From Saprospiraceae bacterium (GTDB taxonomy: Bacteria; Bacteroidota; Bacteroidia; Chitinophagales; Saprospiraceae): a DNA stretch of 64,000 nt. The DNA lies in contig JADKCC010000002.1 of NCBI GenBank assembly GCA_016714785.1, forward strand, positions 310,001 through 374,000, given 5' to 3'. Position 1 is the stretch's first letter, and the number at the start of each line of letters is the position of its first letter. Shown here in pieces: positions 1 through 9,735 of the stretch. The position numbers and the translations under genes are program-made. The notes beneath the pieces were generated by a model. The model did no database searches. It saw only the letters and a list, made by a program, of their open reading frames with translations, and was not told the DNA's origin.

Positions 1-1065
1 ATTGCCATTCAGATTTTTCTGGAGCACGTTTCTAGAATACTGATGATGGTAACTGTTATTCACCGACTCAACATATTTGTCCCATGTTTCGTATATATTT
101 TTTGTTTTTTTTCTTTGTAAGGTTTGTGGCAACATCTCTGTGACGAAAATGTCGGGCATCAAATCATTATCAATATCTGATGCATCTGCTCCCATAGATC
201 CCATAGACATAACATTAAAAAATGATTGTCCCTTCTCTGTAAAAGTACCGTTTTGGTTATTAATATATAAGTAGTCTCTCTCAAAAAAATCATTAGACAC
301 AAAGATATCTGTCCACCCATCCAAATTGATGTCGCTGAGCGTAATGCCTAATCCGTAGCCTATTTTACTAGAATAAATACCGGATTCTCGACTAACATCT
401 TTAAACATGTCATTATCATTTTTAAGTAGTTTATTGCCTTCTGGATCTGGAGTGTATCTCTGTTTTGGGTTCATATCAAAACCACCTACTGAACGAAGCG
501 AATTGCTTAGCAAATAACAATCCAAATCCCCATCTTTGTCATAATCAAAAAATGCAGCATGTATAGATAATCCTATTAAATCTAGCCCATATTCTTTTGC
601 ACTTTCCACAAAAGTTAGATTTCCTTGATTAATAAAAAGTTCGTTGTGTCTATTTTTTCCTCCTGGTTTCCCTGCCTTGCATACATACAAATCCAACAGT
701 CCATCCGAATTAATATCTACAAACGTCGCTCCTGTGGACCACACATCAGGGCATGCTACTCCGGCTTTAGCCGTAATATCTTCAAAAGTCCAATTGCCTT
801 TATTCAGAAATAACTTATTGTTTTTAATATTTCCTGTAAAGTAGATATCAAGGAGACCATCGTTGTTGATATCTCCAAGTGCCACACCACCACCATTATA
901 AAAATTACGATAAGTGTAAGTATTATATTCTTCTGTATAGGGTAGGTCGTTACTAAACTCCAACCCAGTTTCCTTGGAATCAGTAAGAGTAAAAAGTGTG
1001 TTATTTTCCTTTTTACAACTAAAAATAAACAAAACTAAAAATAGTATGAAACATGCTTTTGACAA
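1..1065 (-). CDS. FG-GAP/VCBS-repeat lipoprotein, ASPIC/UnbV (CRTAC1-like) family, partial
   Basis: The reading frame runs off the left window edge, so the C-terminus is missing; about 355 residues are visible. The N-terminus is a lipoprotein signal (hydrophobic stretch FILFLVLFIF, then SCKK), so the mature protein is probably lipid-anchored and surface-exposed. At least five FG-GAP/VCBS-type calcium-binding segments follow, recognisable by GDINNDGLLDIY, DINSDGLLDLY, DYDKDGDLD, DINLDGWTDIF and DIDNDLMPDIF. These repeats form beta-propeller blades. No ATG lies between the in-frame stop at 1084-1086 and the signal peptide, so I place the start at the TTG at 1063-1065. It follows susC-susD on the same strand, and proteins of this family are common third members of such loci, probably acting in substrate binding at the surface. 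A terminator hairpin lies between susD and this gene, so it may need its own promoter or read-through. The substrate is unknown. Confidence 0.85.
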   Translation of the reverse strand, partial: MSKACFILFLVLFIFSCKKENNTLFTLTDSKETGLEFSNDLPYTEEYNTYTYRNFYNGGGVALGDINNDGLLDIYFTGNIKNNKLFLNKGNWTFEDITAKAGVACPDVWSTGATFVDINSDGLLDLYVCKAGKPGGKNRHNELFINQGNLTFVESAKEYGLDLIGLSIHAAFFDYDKDGDLDCYLLSNSLRSVGGFDMNPKQRYTPDPEGNKLLKNDNDMFKDVSRESGIYSSKIGYGLGITLSDINLDGWTDIFVSNDFFERDYLYINNQNGTFTEKGQSFFNVMSMGSMGADASDIDNDLMPDIFVTEMLPQTLQRKKTKNIYETWDKYVESVNNSYHHQYSRNVLQKNLNGN

Positions 1066-1086
1066 GATGAAAACGAATTTACATTA

Positions 1087-1123
1087 ATTAAAAAAAGGCT
1101 ACCCTAAAAAGAGTAGCCTTTAT
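1087..1123 (-). terminator. Rho-independent terminator after susD
   Basis: AAAGGCTAC (1094-1102) pairs with GTAGCCTTT (1113-1121). On the minus strand the stem is followed by seven T (complement of 1090-1096). It sits 26 bases beyond the susD stop and upstream of the FG-GAP lipoprotein, so it ends or attenuates the susCD transcript. Confidence 0.8.
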
Positions 1124-1148
1124 GATTTTTATAAAAGTATGTTGATAC

Positions 1149-2740
1149 CTAGTATCCTGGATTCTGCTTTAATGTTCCATTAGATGCATCAATCTGTGAC
1201 TGAGGAATAGGGAAGATATTAACGTGAGCTGGTGATGCTGGTTTTTCCCACCAAGTACCGTTAAATTTGCCTAATCTGATCAGGTCAGTACGTCTCACAC
1301 CTTCTTGAAACATCTCACGGCCTCTTTCAGCAACAAATTGATCTACTGTAAGTGAAGTTAAATTAGAAACTTTAGCTCTTGCTCTAATAGCATTTACATC
1401 AGGCAATGCAAGACTCCAATTGCCAGCCGCACGAGCTAAACCTTCAGCTCTGATCAAGTATAACTCACCCAATCTCACGATAGGATAATCGTTGTCCATG
1501 TTATCACGACCAAGTTGTTTGAAACTAAATTTGCTTGGTCTAGCACCTGATTCTCTTTTCGCATTTGGAGCTATTTCGTTGATTTTTGGTGTATAGCTCA
1601 ATTGGATATCATCATCATCAGAAGCATAATCTAAGATAGCTGATCCACCAAAATCTAACTGATTTCCTACAGGAAATTATTTTTCTTACGAACATCGCCA
1701 TCTTCATAAGAATTATAAAACTCCTCAAGAGTGGCATATCCATTCCAAGGTTGATTTTGAAAATTATAAGTAAACTGAGATGAGTAATGAAGATTCATTT
1801 GAGAGAAGTTCATATCTGGACCTGTTACTTCATCATAGAAAACTGAAAATATATGCTCTGGATTGTTTGCGTTATTTGGTGCAAACACTGCAGCATATCC
1901 TTCTAATTCACTTGGATCAGATGCAACAGCTGGCCTTTTGCCTAAGTTAGGAACTTTACAGCCATCACCACACAATCTATAGACACCACTGTCAATAACA
2001 TGACTTGCCGCAATTGCCGCTTTGTCATATCTAGCTGTGCCTGTATATACTTCTGAATTCAAATACAATTTAGAAATCAAGCCTAAAGCACCATAGATAT
2101 TTATTCTGTAAGCATTCTGTGCAGTTCCTAATGCACTTCCAGAAAAATTAGATGCCGAAGTAATTTCAGAAACGCCTAAAGCCGCAAGTAACTCACTTTC
2201 TACGAAAGCAAATACTGCTGCTCTATTTGACTGTGGGGCATCCGCTCCTGGAGCAGTTATGATTTTTACATTACCATAAAGGTCTAATAATCTCATATAA
2301 AAATACGCTCTCAAAGCTCTAGTCTGTGCTTTTTGATTTTCATCAAGTGAAGTACCTGCGAGTAACTCATTACAAGTATTAATAGCACCATAAGTATTAT
2401 TCCATGTGTCTTTGATAAATGTATGACCTGGAGTGTATGTATGTCTATGAAGCTCAATCAATATACCACCATCAAACCAGTCACCACCTTTGGCAGCAAT
2501 ACACATCTCATCAGAAGTTATCTCCTGAACACTGTAATAAGAACCATGGTTGGCAGTACCTGTTCTAAGTCCTGCAAAAGCAGCACCTAATACATCACTT
2601 GCACCACCACCGCCACCTGGCAAACCAGGAATACTGATATCTGTTGTGATATCTCCTTTTAGGTTTTCTTCTAAATCAGTGCAAGCACTAGCCATCAGAA
2701 GAATACAAGGATAAACCAAATATTTTTTTAAACTCTTCAT
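1149..2740 (-). CDS. susD: SusD/RagB-family nutrient-binding lipoprotein, interrupted by a frameshift
   Basis: Surface lipoprotein that caps the SusC barrel and binds the incoming glycan or peptide. A lipoprotein signal (ILLMASACTD) opens the protein. The SusD TPR-type core is visible (ALRAYFYMRLLDLYGNV), and the family's C-terminal block is present in a second frame (PIVRLGELYLIRAEGLARA ... QNPGY). Frame one, from the ATG at 2740, ends at a TAG at 1667-1669 after VRKKNNFL. The next frame continues directly as VGNQLDFGGSAILDYAS to a stop at 1149. Joined, the two give about 530 residues, normal for the family. One base is missing near 1669-1675 (a short T or C run), so this is either a recent pseudogene or an assembly error; other homopolymer indels in the window favour error. 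It starts 15 bases after susC and is surely co-transcribed with it. Confidence 0.88.
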
Positions 2741-2755
2741 TTTACTATTTATTTT

Positions 2756-5734
2756 TTAGAAGTTAAAATTAATACCTAAAGTAACCGCTCTAGTAGAGAA
2801 ATAATTATTTCTGCTATCTATACCAGGACTTAACACATCAGGATTAGAAATATTTTCTACGCCACCATTGTCTGTAGAACCATTATAAAATAACGATGGT
2901 TCAGGGTCTGCTCCAGTGTATTTTGTTATTACAAATAAGTTTTGACCAGTCAAAGATACATTAAGATTACTGATACCTTTGAAGTCTCCTAAACCAATAT
3001 TTCTAGAAATGGTAAGGTTGTCTAACTTGAAGAAATCTGCTTTCTCTACGTATAATGAACTAAATCTGGCAGATGTAAGTCCATCTACTGCAAGTTCAGT
3101 ATTTACATAATTGTAAGATGATTGTGAAGATACTCTAGGCTCATAAAATGCTCTCCAAGTATTTACAAGGCTATGACCAAATGCGCCTCTGAAGAATGCA
3201 TTTACATTCCATCCTTTATAGCTGATATTGTTTGTCCAACCTAACTCAAAATCAGGAATACCATTACCTAATACTGCAAAGTCTGCATTTGGGTCTAAAC
3301 CTTTATCAGCATCTGTTATAAACTTACCGTCTCCATTTAAATCTTGAAAAGTCGGCGCTCCTTTTTCATTTACTCCTGCAAATATAGGTCCCCAGATTTG
3401 GCCTATTTCTTGGCCTTCTTTTACTAAGATCATAGGTGTACCGTTCTGACCTGGAGCACCTAAAACCGCTCTCATTTCTTGTGGTATTACATAAGAATCA
3501 AGTACCGTTTTGTAAGTTGAAAAATTTACACCTGTAGTGTAAGTAAGATTACTATTATTTATTACATCATAAGACAATGCTAATTCTATACCTTTTGTAT
3601 TTAATTGACCTGCATTTTCAAATCTATTATTAACCCCATAAATAGCTACATCAACTGTTCTATTAAGAATAAAGTCTTTGATATCTCTATTATATAGATC
3701 CAAAGTAGCTCCCAATCTACCAGATTTAAACTCGATACCTAAGTTAGTCTCTGCTTTTTCTTCCCATTTAAGGTCTGGATTTGCAGCACGAGAAAGCTTA
3801 GATGTAACACTACCATCTGCACCATTCTCTATTACTCTGATTGCTTTAGATAGACCATTTTCTTTAGGAAGTGAACCTGTCACACCATAACCTACTCTAA
3901 CTTTAAATAGATCTACATTTGCTAATTGGGTATATTTGTTAAGATCAACTCCTACACCAAATGAAGGGAAAAGTCCCCATTGGTTATCTTCTCCCAATTT
4001 TGTAGAACCTTCTCTTCTAACAGAAGCATTCACGAAAATAGCATCATCAAATGTGTAATTTGCTCTACCAAAAAAAGCTATAATCTTCTCATCAGGTGAG
4101 GCATCTGAATTTAACGTGATAAAACCTGCATTACGTAGATCTTGTGAAGACTCGATATTGTTACTAAAGTCAATATCATTATTTGGGAAATCACCTAAAC
4201 CAATTGTAGTGCTAAGGAAGTTGTTTTGTTGATAAGAATAACCACCTGTCACTGAAAGGTTTGACTTTCCAAATTCACTTAGGTGTGTGGCATAAGCTTC
4301 ATACAATTTGAATGAAAAATCATCATTGTACAAGTCTGCTCTACCTTTTCTAGTTGGACTTGTGGCATTACCTCTAAAATGTGAAGTTGTTGGGTAATAT
4401 GCTCTAGAAGAAGATACATTTGATTGTTGCGCAATTCTGACATTAGCTGTCAAATTGTCTAAAATATTGTATCCAAAATTAGCACCATAATTAAATTCTC
4501 TTCTTTTACCTGTATTAGTATTTTGGTTTACAATTGATACAGGGTTAAAAGCATCAAATAAACCAAGTGACTCAAAATAGCTACCAAACTGAGCACTTGC
4601 AAATGGATATGGTGAATCATCACCATAGATCGGTGCAGTAGGATTGTATAGTACTGCATATCTCAATGCTTCTTGGAAACCAAAGTTTTGATTCTTATTT
4701 GTAAATGAGGTATTGAAATCAATAGATAATTTATCATTGAAAGCTTTAGTATTTAGGTTCAAACGTGTGTTGAACTGATCAAAACCAGTATTCTGAAGAA
4801 TTCCTTCTACTTTACGATAGTTACCTGAAACTCTATAGCTAGTTTTACCCATGCCGCCTTCCACAGACACACCATGTACTTGGTTAGTTCCAGATTGAGT
4901 CACTGCATCTACCCAATCTGTAGTGTTACCAAGGTTAGTACCGCCAGCAGCCACAAATTCTTGCGCATTCATGATATCAACTGATCTACGAATGGTAGAA
5001 ACGCCTAATTGACCAGAGTAGCCAACTTTTACATCACCTTTTTTACCTTTTTTGGTAGTGATGATGATAACTCCACTAGATCCTCTAGATCCATAGATAG
5101 CCGCAGCAGAACCATCTTTTAGAACATCCATAGACTCAATATCATTCGGGTCAATGTTCTGAAGTGATGCACCGATAATTCCATCTACAACAATTAAAGG
5201 CTCAACATTAGCTCCTACTGTAGAGATACCTCTCATTCTGATGGTACTTGCTCTGTTTGGATCTCCACCTCTGTTGTAGATTTGTAAACCTGCTACTTTA
5301 CCTTGAAGTAACTGAGCAGCATCTGAGATGGGCCCTTTGTTGAACTCTTCTCTTGACACACTCACAACAGCAGATGTTACCTCTTTTGCTTTCTGTGTTC
5401 CATAACCCACTACCACTACTTCATCCAACAACTTACCTGCTGCCAATGAAACATTAATAGTATTTGACGCACCTACAGTTACATCCTGATCGGTGTATCC
5501 TGCATAAGAAATTTGGAGTACATCTCCCTCGTTGGCACGAAGTGAATAACTACCATCGATGTCGGTAATAGTTCCTGTGGCAGTACCTTTTACCAATACA
5601 TTTGCTCCGATGAGCGCTTCGCCGCTTCCTGCGTCAGTGATTACTCCGGATATCGTTTTTTGTGATATCGCAGAAGCTGTCATAATGACAAGCAGAAGCA
5701 ACGAAAAAGACCATTTCGTTAAAAAACTTTTCAT
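2756..5734 (-). CDS. susC: SusC/RagA-family TonB-linked outer-membrane receptor
   Basis: Outer-membrane barrel that imports oligosaccharides or peptides using TonB-ExbBD energy, working with the SusD lipoprotein encoded 15 bases downstream. From the N-terminus: signal peptide (about residues 1-24), carboxypeptidase-regulatory-like domain (about 26-105, beginning KTISGVITDAGSGEALIGAN), the SusC signature DEVVVVGYGTQK, the plug domain (LLQGKVAGLQI, then IRMRGIS, LIVVDGI and YGSRGSSGVIIITTKKG), and a long barrel ending in the aromatic terminus GINFNF. At 992 residues it is a typical length. A canonical Bacteroidota promoter lies upstream. The LacI-type gene divergently encoded on the other side of the intergenic region is a plausible regulator. 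The sequence does not reveal the substrate. Confidence 0.95.
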   Translation of the reverse strand: MKSFLTKWSFSLLLLVIMTASAISQKTISGVITDAGSGEALIGANVLVKGTATGTITDIDGSYSLRANEGDVLQISYAGYTDQDVTVGASNTINVSLAAGKLLDEVVVVGYGTQKAKEVTSAVVSVSREEFNKGPISDAAQLLQGKVAGLQIYNRGGDPNRASTIRMRGISTVGANVEPLIVVDGIIGASLQNIDPNDIESMDVLKDGSAAAIYGSRGSSGVIIITTKKGKKGDVKVGYSGQLGVSTIRRSVDIMNAQEFVAAGGTNLGNTTDWVDAVTQSGTNQVHGVSVEGGMGKTSYRVSGNYRKVEGILQNTGFDQFNTRLNLNTKAFNDKLSIDFNTSFTNKNQNFGFQEALRYAVLYNPTAPIYGDDSPYPFASAQFGSYFESLGLFDAFNPVSIVNQNTNTGKRREFNYGANFGYNILDNLTANVRIAQQSNVSSSRAYYPTTSHFRGNATSPTRKGRADLYNDDFSFKLYEAYATHLSEFGKSNLSVTGGYSYQQNNFLSTTIGLGDFPNNDIDFSNNIESSQDLRNAGFITLNSDASPDEKIIAFFGRANYTFDDAIFVNASVRREGSTKLGEDNQWGLFPSFGVGVDLNKYTQLANVDLFKVRVGYGVTGSLPKENGLSKAIRVIENGADGSVTSKLSRAANPDLKWEEKAETNLGIEFKSGRLGATLDLYNRDIKDFILNRTVDVAIYGVNNRFENAGQLNTKGIELALSYDVINNSNLTYTTGVNFSTYKTVLDSYVIPQEMRAVLGAPGQNGTPMILVKEGQEIGQIWGPIFAGVNEKGAPTFQDLNGDGKFITDADKGLDPNADFAVLGNGIPDFELGWTNNISYKGWNVNAFFRGAFGHSLVNTWRAFYEPRVSSQSSYNYVNTELAVDGLTSARFSSLYVEKADFFKLDNLTISRNIGLGDFKGISNLNVSLTGQNLFVITKYTGADPEPSLFYNGSTDNGGVENISNPDVLSPGIDSRNNYFSTRAVTLGINFNF

Positions 5735-5811
5735 GTGGCTTTGACGATTTTGTTAAAAATTAGTTAATAAAATATTTACTTAGTGTAAATTCTACACACT
5801 ATTTAAAGGCT

Positions 5812-5841
5812 CAAATTTATATATAAAATTGAACTTTCAAA
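5812..5841 (-). promoter_or_regulatory. susCD promoter (TTTG-N18-TAAATTTG)
   Basis: Read on the minus strand: a -33 TTTG (complement of 5838-5841), an 18-base spacer and a -7 TAAATTTG (complement of 5812-5819). This matches the known Bacteroidota sigma-ABfr consensus TTTG / TAnnTTTG. The start point would be near 5806, giving a leader of about 70 bases before susC. Confidence 0.75.
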
Positions 5842-6250
5842 GTCATTTAGCAGAATTATTTTTTAATATTCTCTAAAAATTCCATTTTTAAAATCTATTT
5901 CTGATATAAATTTGGATTTATCACTTTATACACACTCTTCTACAACTAACATTTCATTCCAATAAACTTAACATTTAGATAACGTTTAGATAAACAACTC
6001 CGCTGCAATATATTTTCCAGTTTTTTCTTGAAAATATATTCCTTTGGACATGTTTTATTAGTAAACCACGATTTAATTTTCTTTTTTGATTTCAGTATTA
6101 GTAATTATTACCAAATAAAAATTAAAAAATGGCATGTTATTTTAATGTATAAAGAATAAAATTTGGAAACTTCTCAATCACTTGGTCAAATCACCAATTT
6201 ATACAACAATGATAATTCAAACAATTATAATTAGGTAATATATAATTCAG
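5842..6250. other. Divergent intergenic region susC / lacI-type regulator
   Basis: About 400 AT-rich bases with no credible gene. A weak half-match to the LacI-type operator core (TAACGTTTA, 5980-5988) is present and might be a second operator for control of susCD, but it is not a clean palindrome. Nothing else was recognised. Confidence 0.5.
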
Positions 6251-6254
6251 AAAT

Positions 6255-6298
6255 CGTTTGCACAAACGTTTGCTGTTGGTAAATATTTTGTACTTTTG
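6255..6298 (+). promoter_or_regulatory. Autoregulatory operator and promoter of the LacI-type gene
   Basis: CGTTTG at 6255-6260 is followed by the perfect 10-bp palindrome CAAACGTTTG at 6263-6272, the typical core of LacI-family operators. The last four bases (TTTG, 6269-6272) double as the -33 box. After an 18-base spacer comes the -7 box TACTTTTG (6291-6298). A repressor on the palindrome would block the promoter. The ATG at 6304 lies only five bases after the -7 box, so the mRNA is probably leaderless or nearly so. Confidence 0.75.
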
Positions 6299-6303
6299 TG
6301 CCC

Positions 6304-7290
6304 ATGAAGCGAATTAGTATTAAAGATTTAGCAAAAATGTTGTCCATCAACCCTTCAACGGTATCTCGAGCCCTTTCTGATCATCCTGATATCAAGCCCG
6401 AAACCAAAGAAAAAGTAAAATCTGCCGCTTTAGAATTTAATTATCAGCCCAACTTACATGCTAAGTATTTTAGACAAAAAAGTTCTGGGTTAGTTGCTGT
6501 CATCTTGCCTGAATTCAATATGTTTTTTATTCCAGAACTTATGGACGGTATTAATTCAGTTGTGGAGGCGTCAGGTAGATCTATCATCATCTTCTTTTCC
6601 AACAATAGTTTAGAAAAAGAAAAAGAAATCATCAACCATTGTTTATGTTGGGTAGTAGATGGTGTGTTGATTTCATTGACTGAAAATACTAAAAATATAG
6701 ATCATATCAAAATATTGAAGGATGCAGATATTCCTGTAGTTTTATTAGATAAGGTTTTGTACCAAAATGATTTTCCCACATTTACTATTGATGATCATGA
6801 AGCTGCTAATAATGCGACATCTTATCTTATAAAAAAACATAAGACTAAAATACTTGGTGTTTTTGGCAATCCAAATTTAGAAATTACCAAAAAAAGGCGA
6901 GAAGGTTTTCTATATGCTTTGGACGAAAATAATATAAATCATGATGAAAATAATGTAATTCATATTACTGATGGTAAAGGTGAAGCACTAGAAGAAAGGA
7001 TAAAAGAATGCGATTTTGATAGTATATTTACCATGTCTGATGAATTATTGTTGATTTGTTACAGTTCACTATTAAAACTAAATCTTTATCCTAATTTAAT
7101 GAGTATTGTTGCAATAAGTGACGGTAAACTACCTTATAGCCTTTATCCCAATGTCACCCATGTCAAACATTCAGGATTTATGAGCGGAAAATTGGCAGCC
7201 GAAAGTCTAATTCAACTATTACTGAAAAAATCTACTGAAAATGCTATGGTGATAAAAACTGAACTGGTCATTCTTAATTCTGTCACTTAA
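6304..7290 (+). CDS. LacI-family transcriptional regulator
   Basis: DNA-binding repressor or activator of 328 residues. The N-terminal helix-turn-helix and hinge are classical (ISIKDLAKMLSINPSTVSRAL, then DHPDIKPETKEKVKSAALEFNYQPN). The rest is a periplasmic-binding-protein-like effector domain (GLVAVILPEF, WVVDGVLISLTE, IPVVLLDK, KHKTKILGVFGNP). I chose ATG 6304 over the GTG at 6298 because the latter overlaps the -7 box and the Lys-Arg-Ile-Ser-Ile start is typical. The gene is divergent from susC, so its likely role is sensing the substrate or a breakdown product of that transport system and controlling both units. The effector is unknown. Confidence 0.92.
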   Translation: MKRISIKDLAKMLSINPSTVSRALSDHPDIKPETKEKVKSAALEFNYQPNLHAKYFRQKSSGLVAVILPEFNMFFIPELMDGINSVVEASGRSIIIFFSNNSLEKEKEIINHCLCWVVDGVLISLTENTKNIDHIKILKDADIPVVLLDKVLYQNDFPTFTIDDHEAANNATSYLIKKHKTKILGVFGNPNLEITKKRREGFLYALDENNINHDENNVIHITDGKGEALEERIKECDFDSIFTMSDELLLICYSSLLKLNLYPNLMSIVAISDGKLPYSLYPNVTHVKHSGFMSGKLAAESLIQLLLKKSTENAMVIKTELVILNSVT

Positions 7291-7307
7291 TTTCATTCTA
7301 AAATTAA

Positions 7308-7341
7308 AAAAAGAGCCAATCAGTAACGGTTGGCTCTTTTT
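7308..7341. terminator. Bidirectional terminator between the LacI-type gene and prc
   Basis: AAAAAGAGCCAA (7308-7319) pairs with TTGGCTCTTTTT (7330-7341) around a 10-base loop. The stem has A-rich and T-rich flanks on both strands, so it can stop the plus-strand regulator and the minus-strand protease gene, which converge here. Confidence 0.85.
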
Positions 7342-7386
7342 AAAAATGATTATAGATTCTGATTTTTTTTCTGTAACCTTTAATAC

Positions 7387-9549
7387 TTATTCAATAATTT
7401 TCTTTTGTAATGCCGCAAATGATTTTTCAAGATTGATCATATCTCTTATGATGTACATGGTCTCTTCAAGGTAAATATCCTTTTTAAGATCTTTTATAAA
7501 TTCTTCATTTTTGGCTTTATTGGACTCATCCATATTGATTTTAGCTAGGTCCTTTTCGATATTTAAAATATCTAGGCCGGCGATATCATTTTTAAGTAAA
7601 TTTTCGTACTTTTTAGCATCTTCATCTCTTTTGTCCACCATCGCTCTATAACTATTTAATTTTAAAGGATATTTGGACAAATCTTTTTCTTCTTTAACTT
7701 TTAAAGCTCTTTCTAGGATTAGGTTAAAATCTTTGCTTTGACCTACTCTAGATTTACTATTTTCTACCAACTTTTGTTTGTTTTCAAGTACTACGACGTT
7801 TTGGCTATATTTGACGGGAGCTATTTCTGTCCATTCTAGTGGGTTGTCATATTCTTTTTCGCCAGTTTCTATATAATGATATATGTCTGGGAAAATAATA
7901 TCTGGTATTACACCTTTCAACTGTGTAGATCCGCCATTAACTCTATAAAATTTTTGAGTTGTCATTTTGACATTTCCTAGTGGCTTCATATCGTCATATT
8001 TTCCACTAACAGCTCGGTCCAAATCATAAAATCTTTGCACGGTACCTTTGCCAAAAGTCGAGTTGCTACCAACAATGATTGCTCTGTTATAATCTTGCAT
8101 GGCAGCAGCAATGATTTCTGATGCTGATGCACTGTATTGATTGACCATGATAATAAGTGGTCCATCATAAAGTACACTATTATCTTTATCTAAATGTAAA
8201 TATGGCTTACTTTCTCTGCCCTTGACCTGTACGATTGGACCTTCTTCGATAAATAACCCACTCATATCCACTACATCATTGAGAGAGCCACCAGAATTAT
8301 TTCTCAAGTCAAGGATGATTCCGTTTACATTTTGAGCTTTTAATTTACTGATTTCTTCTGCAACATCTATAGCACATGAATTACCACCATCTGCCTCAAA
8401 AGAGCTATAAAACTTTGGCAAATTGATGTAACCTATATTCTGTACTTTGCCAGGCATATTGATTATCACAGATTTAGCTTTCGAGTCATCTAGTTGTACT
8501 TCATCCCTTTCTATAGCAATATCCACTATAGAGTTATCTTTTTTCTTAACTGTAAGAATGACAGTTGTGCCTTTTTTGCCTCTGACTAGTTGTACCACAT
8601 CATCTACACGCATACCCGTGATATCCACAGGTTCTTGCCCTTTTTGAGTAACTTTCATGATGATATCGTTATCTTCCAATTTTTTGGTCTTCCATGCAGG
8701 TCCGCCCACCACTATATTGAATACTTTGGTATAGTCACCATCTGTCTGAAGTCTAGCACCAATACCTTCTAGTTTTCCGCCCATATTGATATCAAAATCT
8801 TGTTTTTCCTTAGGGCTGAAATAGTCAGTATGTGGATCAAAGTAATTAGAAATACTTCCTAAATACATTTCCATTCTATCTGAACGTCTCAATTTCTTCA
8901 TTCTGTCAAAGAAATCAGTATATCTTTTTTTAACATCCTTGATGGCATCTTCTTTTAATGCTTCTTCGGTTTTATTTTCTTCTTTATTTTCCTTTTTATT
9001 TTGAGTCTCAATGTTTTGTACCCACTTTGTTGTGACATCCCATTGTACTATTTGCTTCCACCTTTCTTTGAGATCTGCATCATTTTTGGCAAAAGTCATT
9101 TTGTCTGGGTCAGTTTCGTATGTATCTCCTTTCGCAAAATTGATCGGTTTGCTGATGGCATCATTAAAATAAGTTTCTGCTTTTATGATACCATTATCTA
9201 GCATAGGCAATGAAGTATTGAAAAATTCAAAAGTGAGTGACTTGATTTGATCATCTACTTGCAATTCAAATTTGTTCAATTGATCGATTTCCTTTTGTGT
9301 AAAGTATCTCTTATATCCATCTAACCGATCGATATACGTCTTAAAAACAGTTTTACTCAATTCGTCATCCACTTTTTTAGGCTCAAAATGCACATATTCT
9401 ATAGTTTGCATCAGACCTTGTAGTATTAACGCTTCTTTATCATTGGCTGCAACTTGTGGTTGACCTTGGTTAAAAAAATATAGACCGCATAAAACTGCAA
9501 TCACTACTGAACTTCTTAACACCATTTTCATTATATTTTGTGAATTCAT
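7387..9549 (-). CDS. prc: Carboxy-terminal (tail-specific) processing protease, family S41
   Basis: Periplasmic serine protease that trims or degrades envelope proteins from their C-termini. The N-terminus has one hydrophobic segment (about residues 10-26), acting as signal or anchor. A helical N-terminal domain follows, then a PDZ domain (about 255-330, GGKLEGIGARLQ, IIMKVTQKGQEPVDITGM, VRGKKGTTV), then the S41 catalytic core. The catalytic Ser lies in NQYSASASEIIAAAMQDY (about residues 473-477) and the catalytic Lys is Lys501 in STFGKGTVQ, the Ser/Lys dyad of the Prc subfamily. The helical C-terminal region matches the DUF3340 tail of Prc proteins. At 720 residues it is full length. It stands alone, converging on the LacI-type gene across a shared terminator. 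Confidence 0.95.
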   Translation of the reverse strand: MNSQNIMKMVLRSSVVIAVLCGLYFFNQGQPQVAANDKEALILQGLMQTIEYVHFEPKKVDDELSKTVFKTYIDRLDGYKRYFTQKEIDQLNKFELQVDDQIKSLTFEFFNTSLPMLDNGIIKAETYFNDAISKPINFAKGDTYETDPDKMTFAKNDADLKERWKQIVQWDVTTKWVQNIETQNKKENKEENKTEEALKEDAIKDVKKRYTDFFDRMKKLRRSDRMEMYLGSISNYFDPHTDYFSPKEKQDFDINMGGKLEGIGARLQTDGDYTKVFNIVVGGPAWKTKKLEDNDIIMKVTQKGQEPVDITGMRVDDVVQLVRGKKGTTVILTVKKKDNSIVDIAIERDEVQLDDSKAKSVIINMPGKVQNIGYINLPKFYSSFEADGGNSCAIDVAEEISKLKAQNVNGIILDLRNNSGGSLNDVVDMSGLFIEEGPIVQVKGRESKPYLHLDKDNSVLYDGPLIIMVNQYSASASEIIAAAMQDYNRAIIVGSNSTFGKGTVQRFYDLDRAVSGKYDDMKPLGNVKMTTQKFYRVNGGSTQLKGVIPDIIFPDIYHYIETGEKEYDNPLEWTEIAPVKYSQNVVVLENKQKLVENSKSRVGQSKDFNLILERALKVKEEKDLSKYPLKLNSYRAMVDKRDEDAKKYENLLKNDIAGLDILNIEKDLAKINMDESNKAKNEEFIKDLKKDIYLEETMYIIRDMINLEKSFAALQKKIIE

Positions 9550-9735
9550 TAATTTAAACCTTCTTTTGTCTCTTTGACCATAACGTTCTAACTAGGATAT
9601 TGATCTCAAAACATAGATAAAACTCAATTTTACATCAAAGTTATTTCAAAAAAAGCACTTTTAACATAATTATAACTACAATATAGACCAACAGGACTTT
9701 TTATCAGACAATATTTTCAATTCTACTAAAATAAG

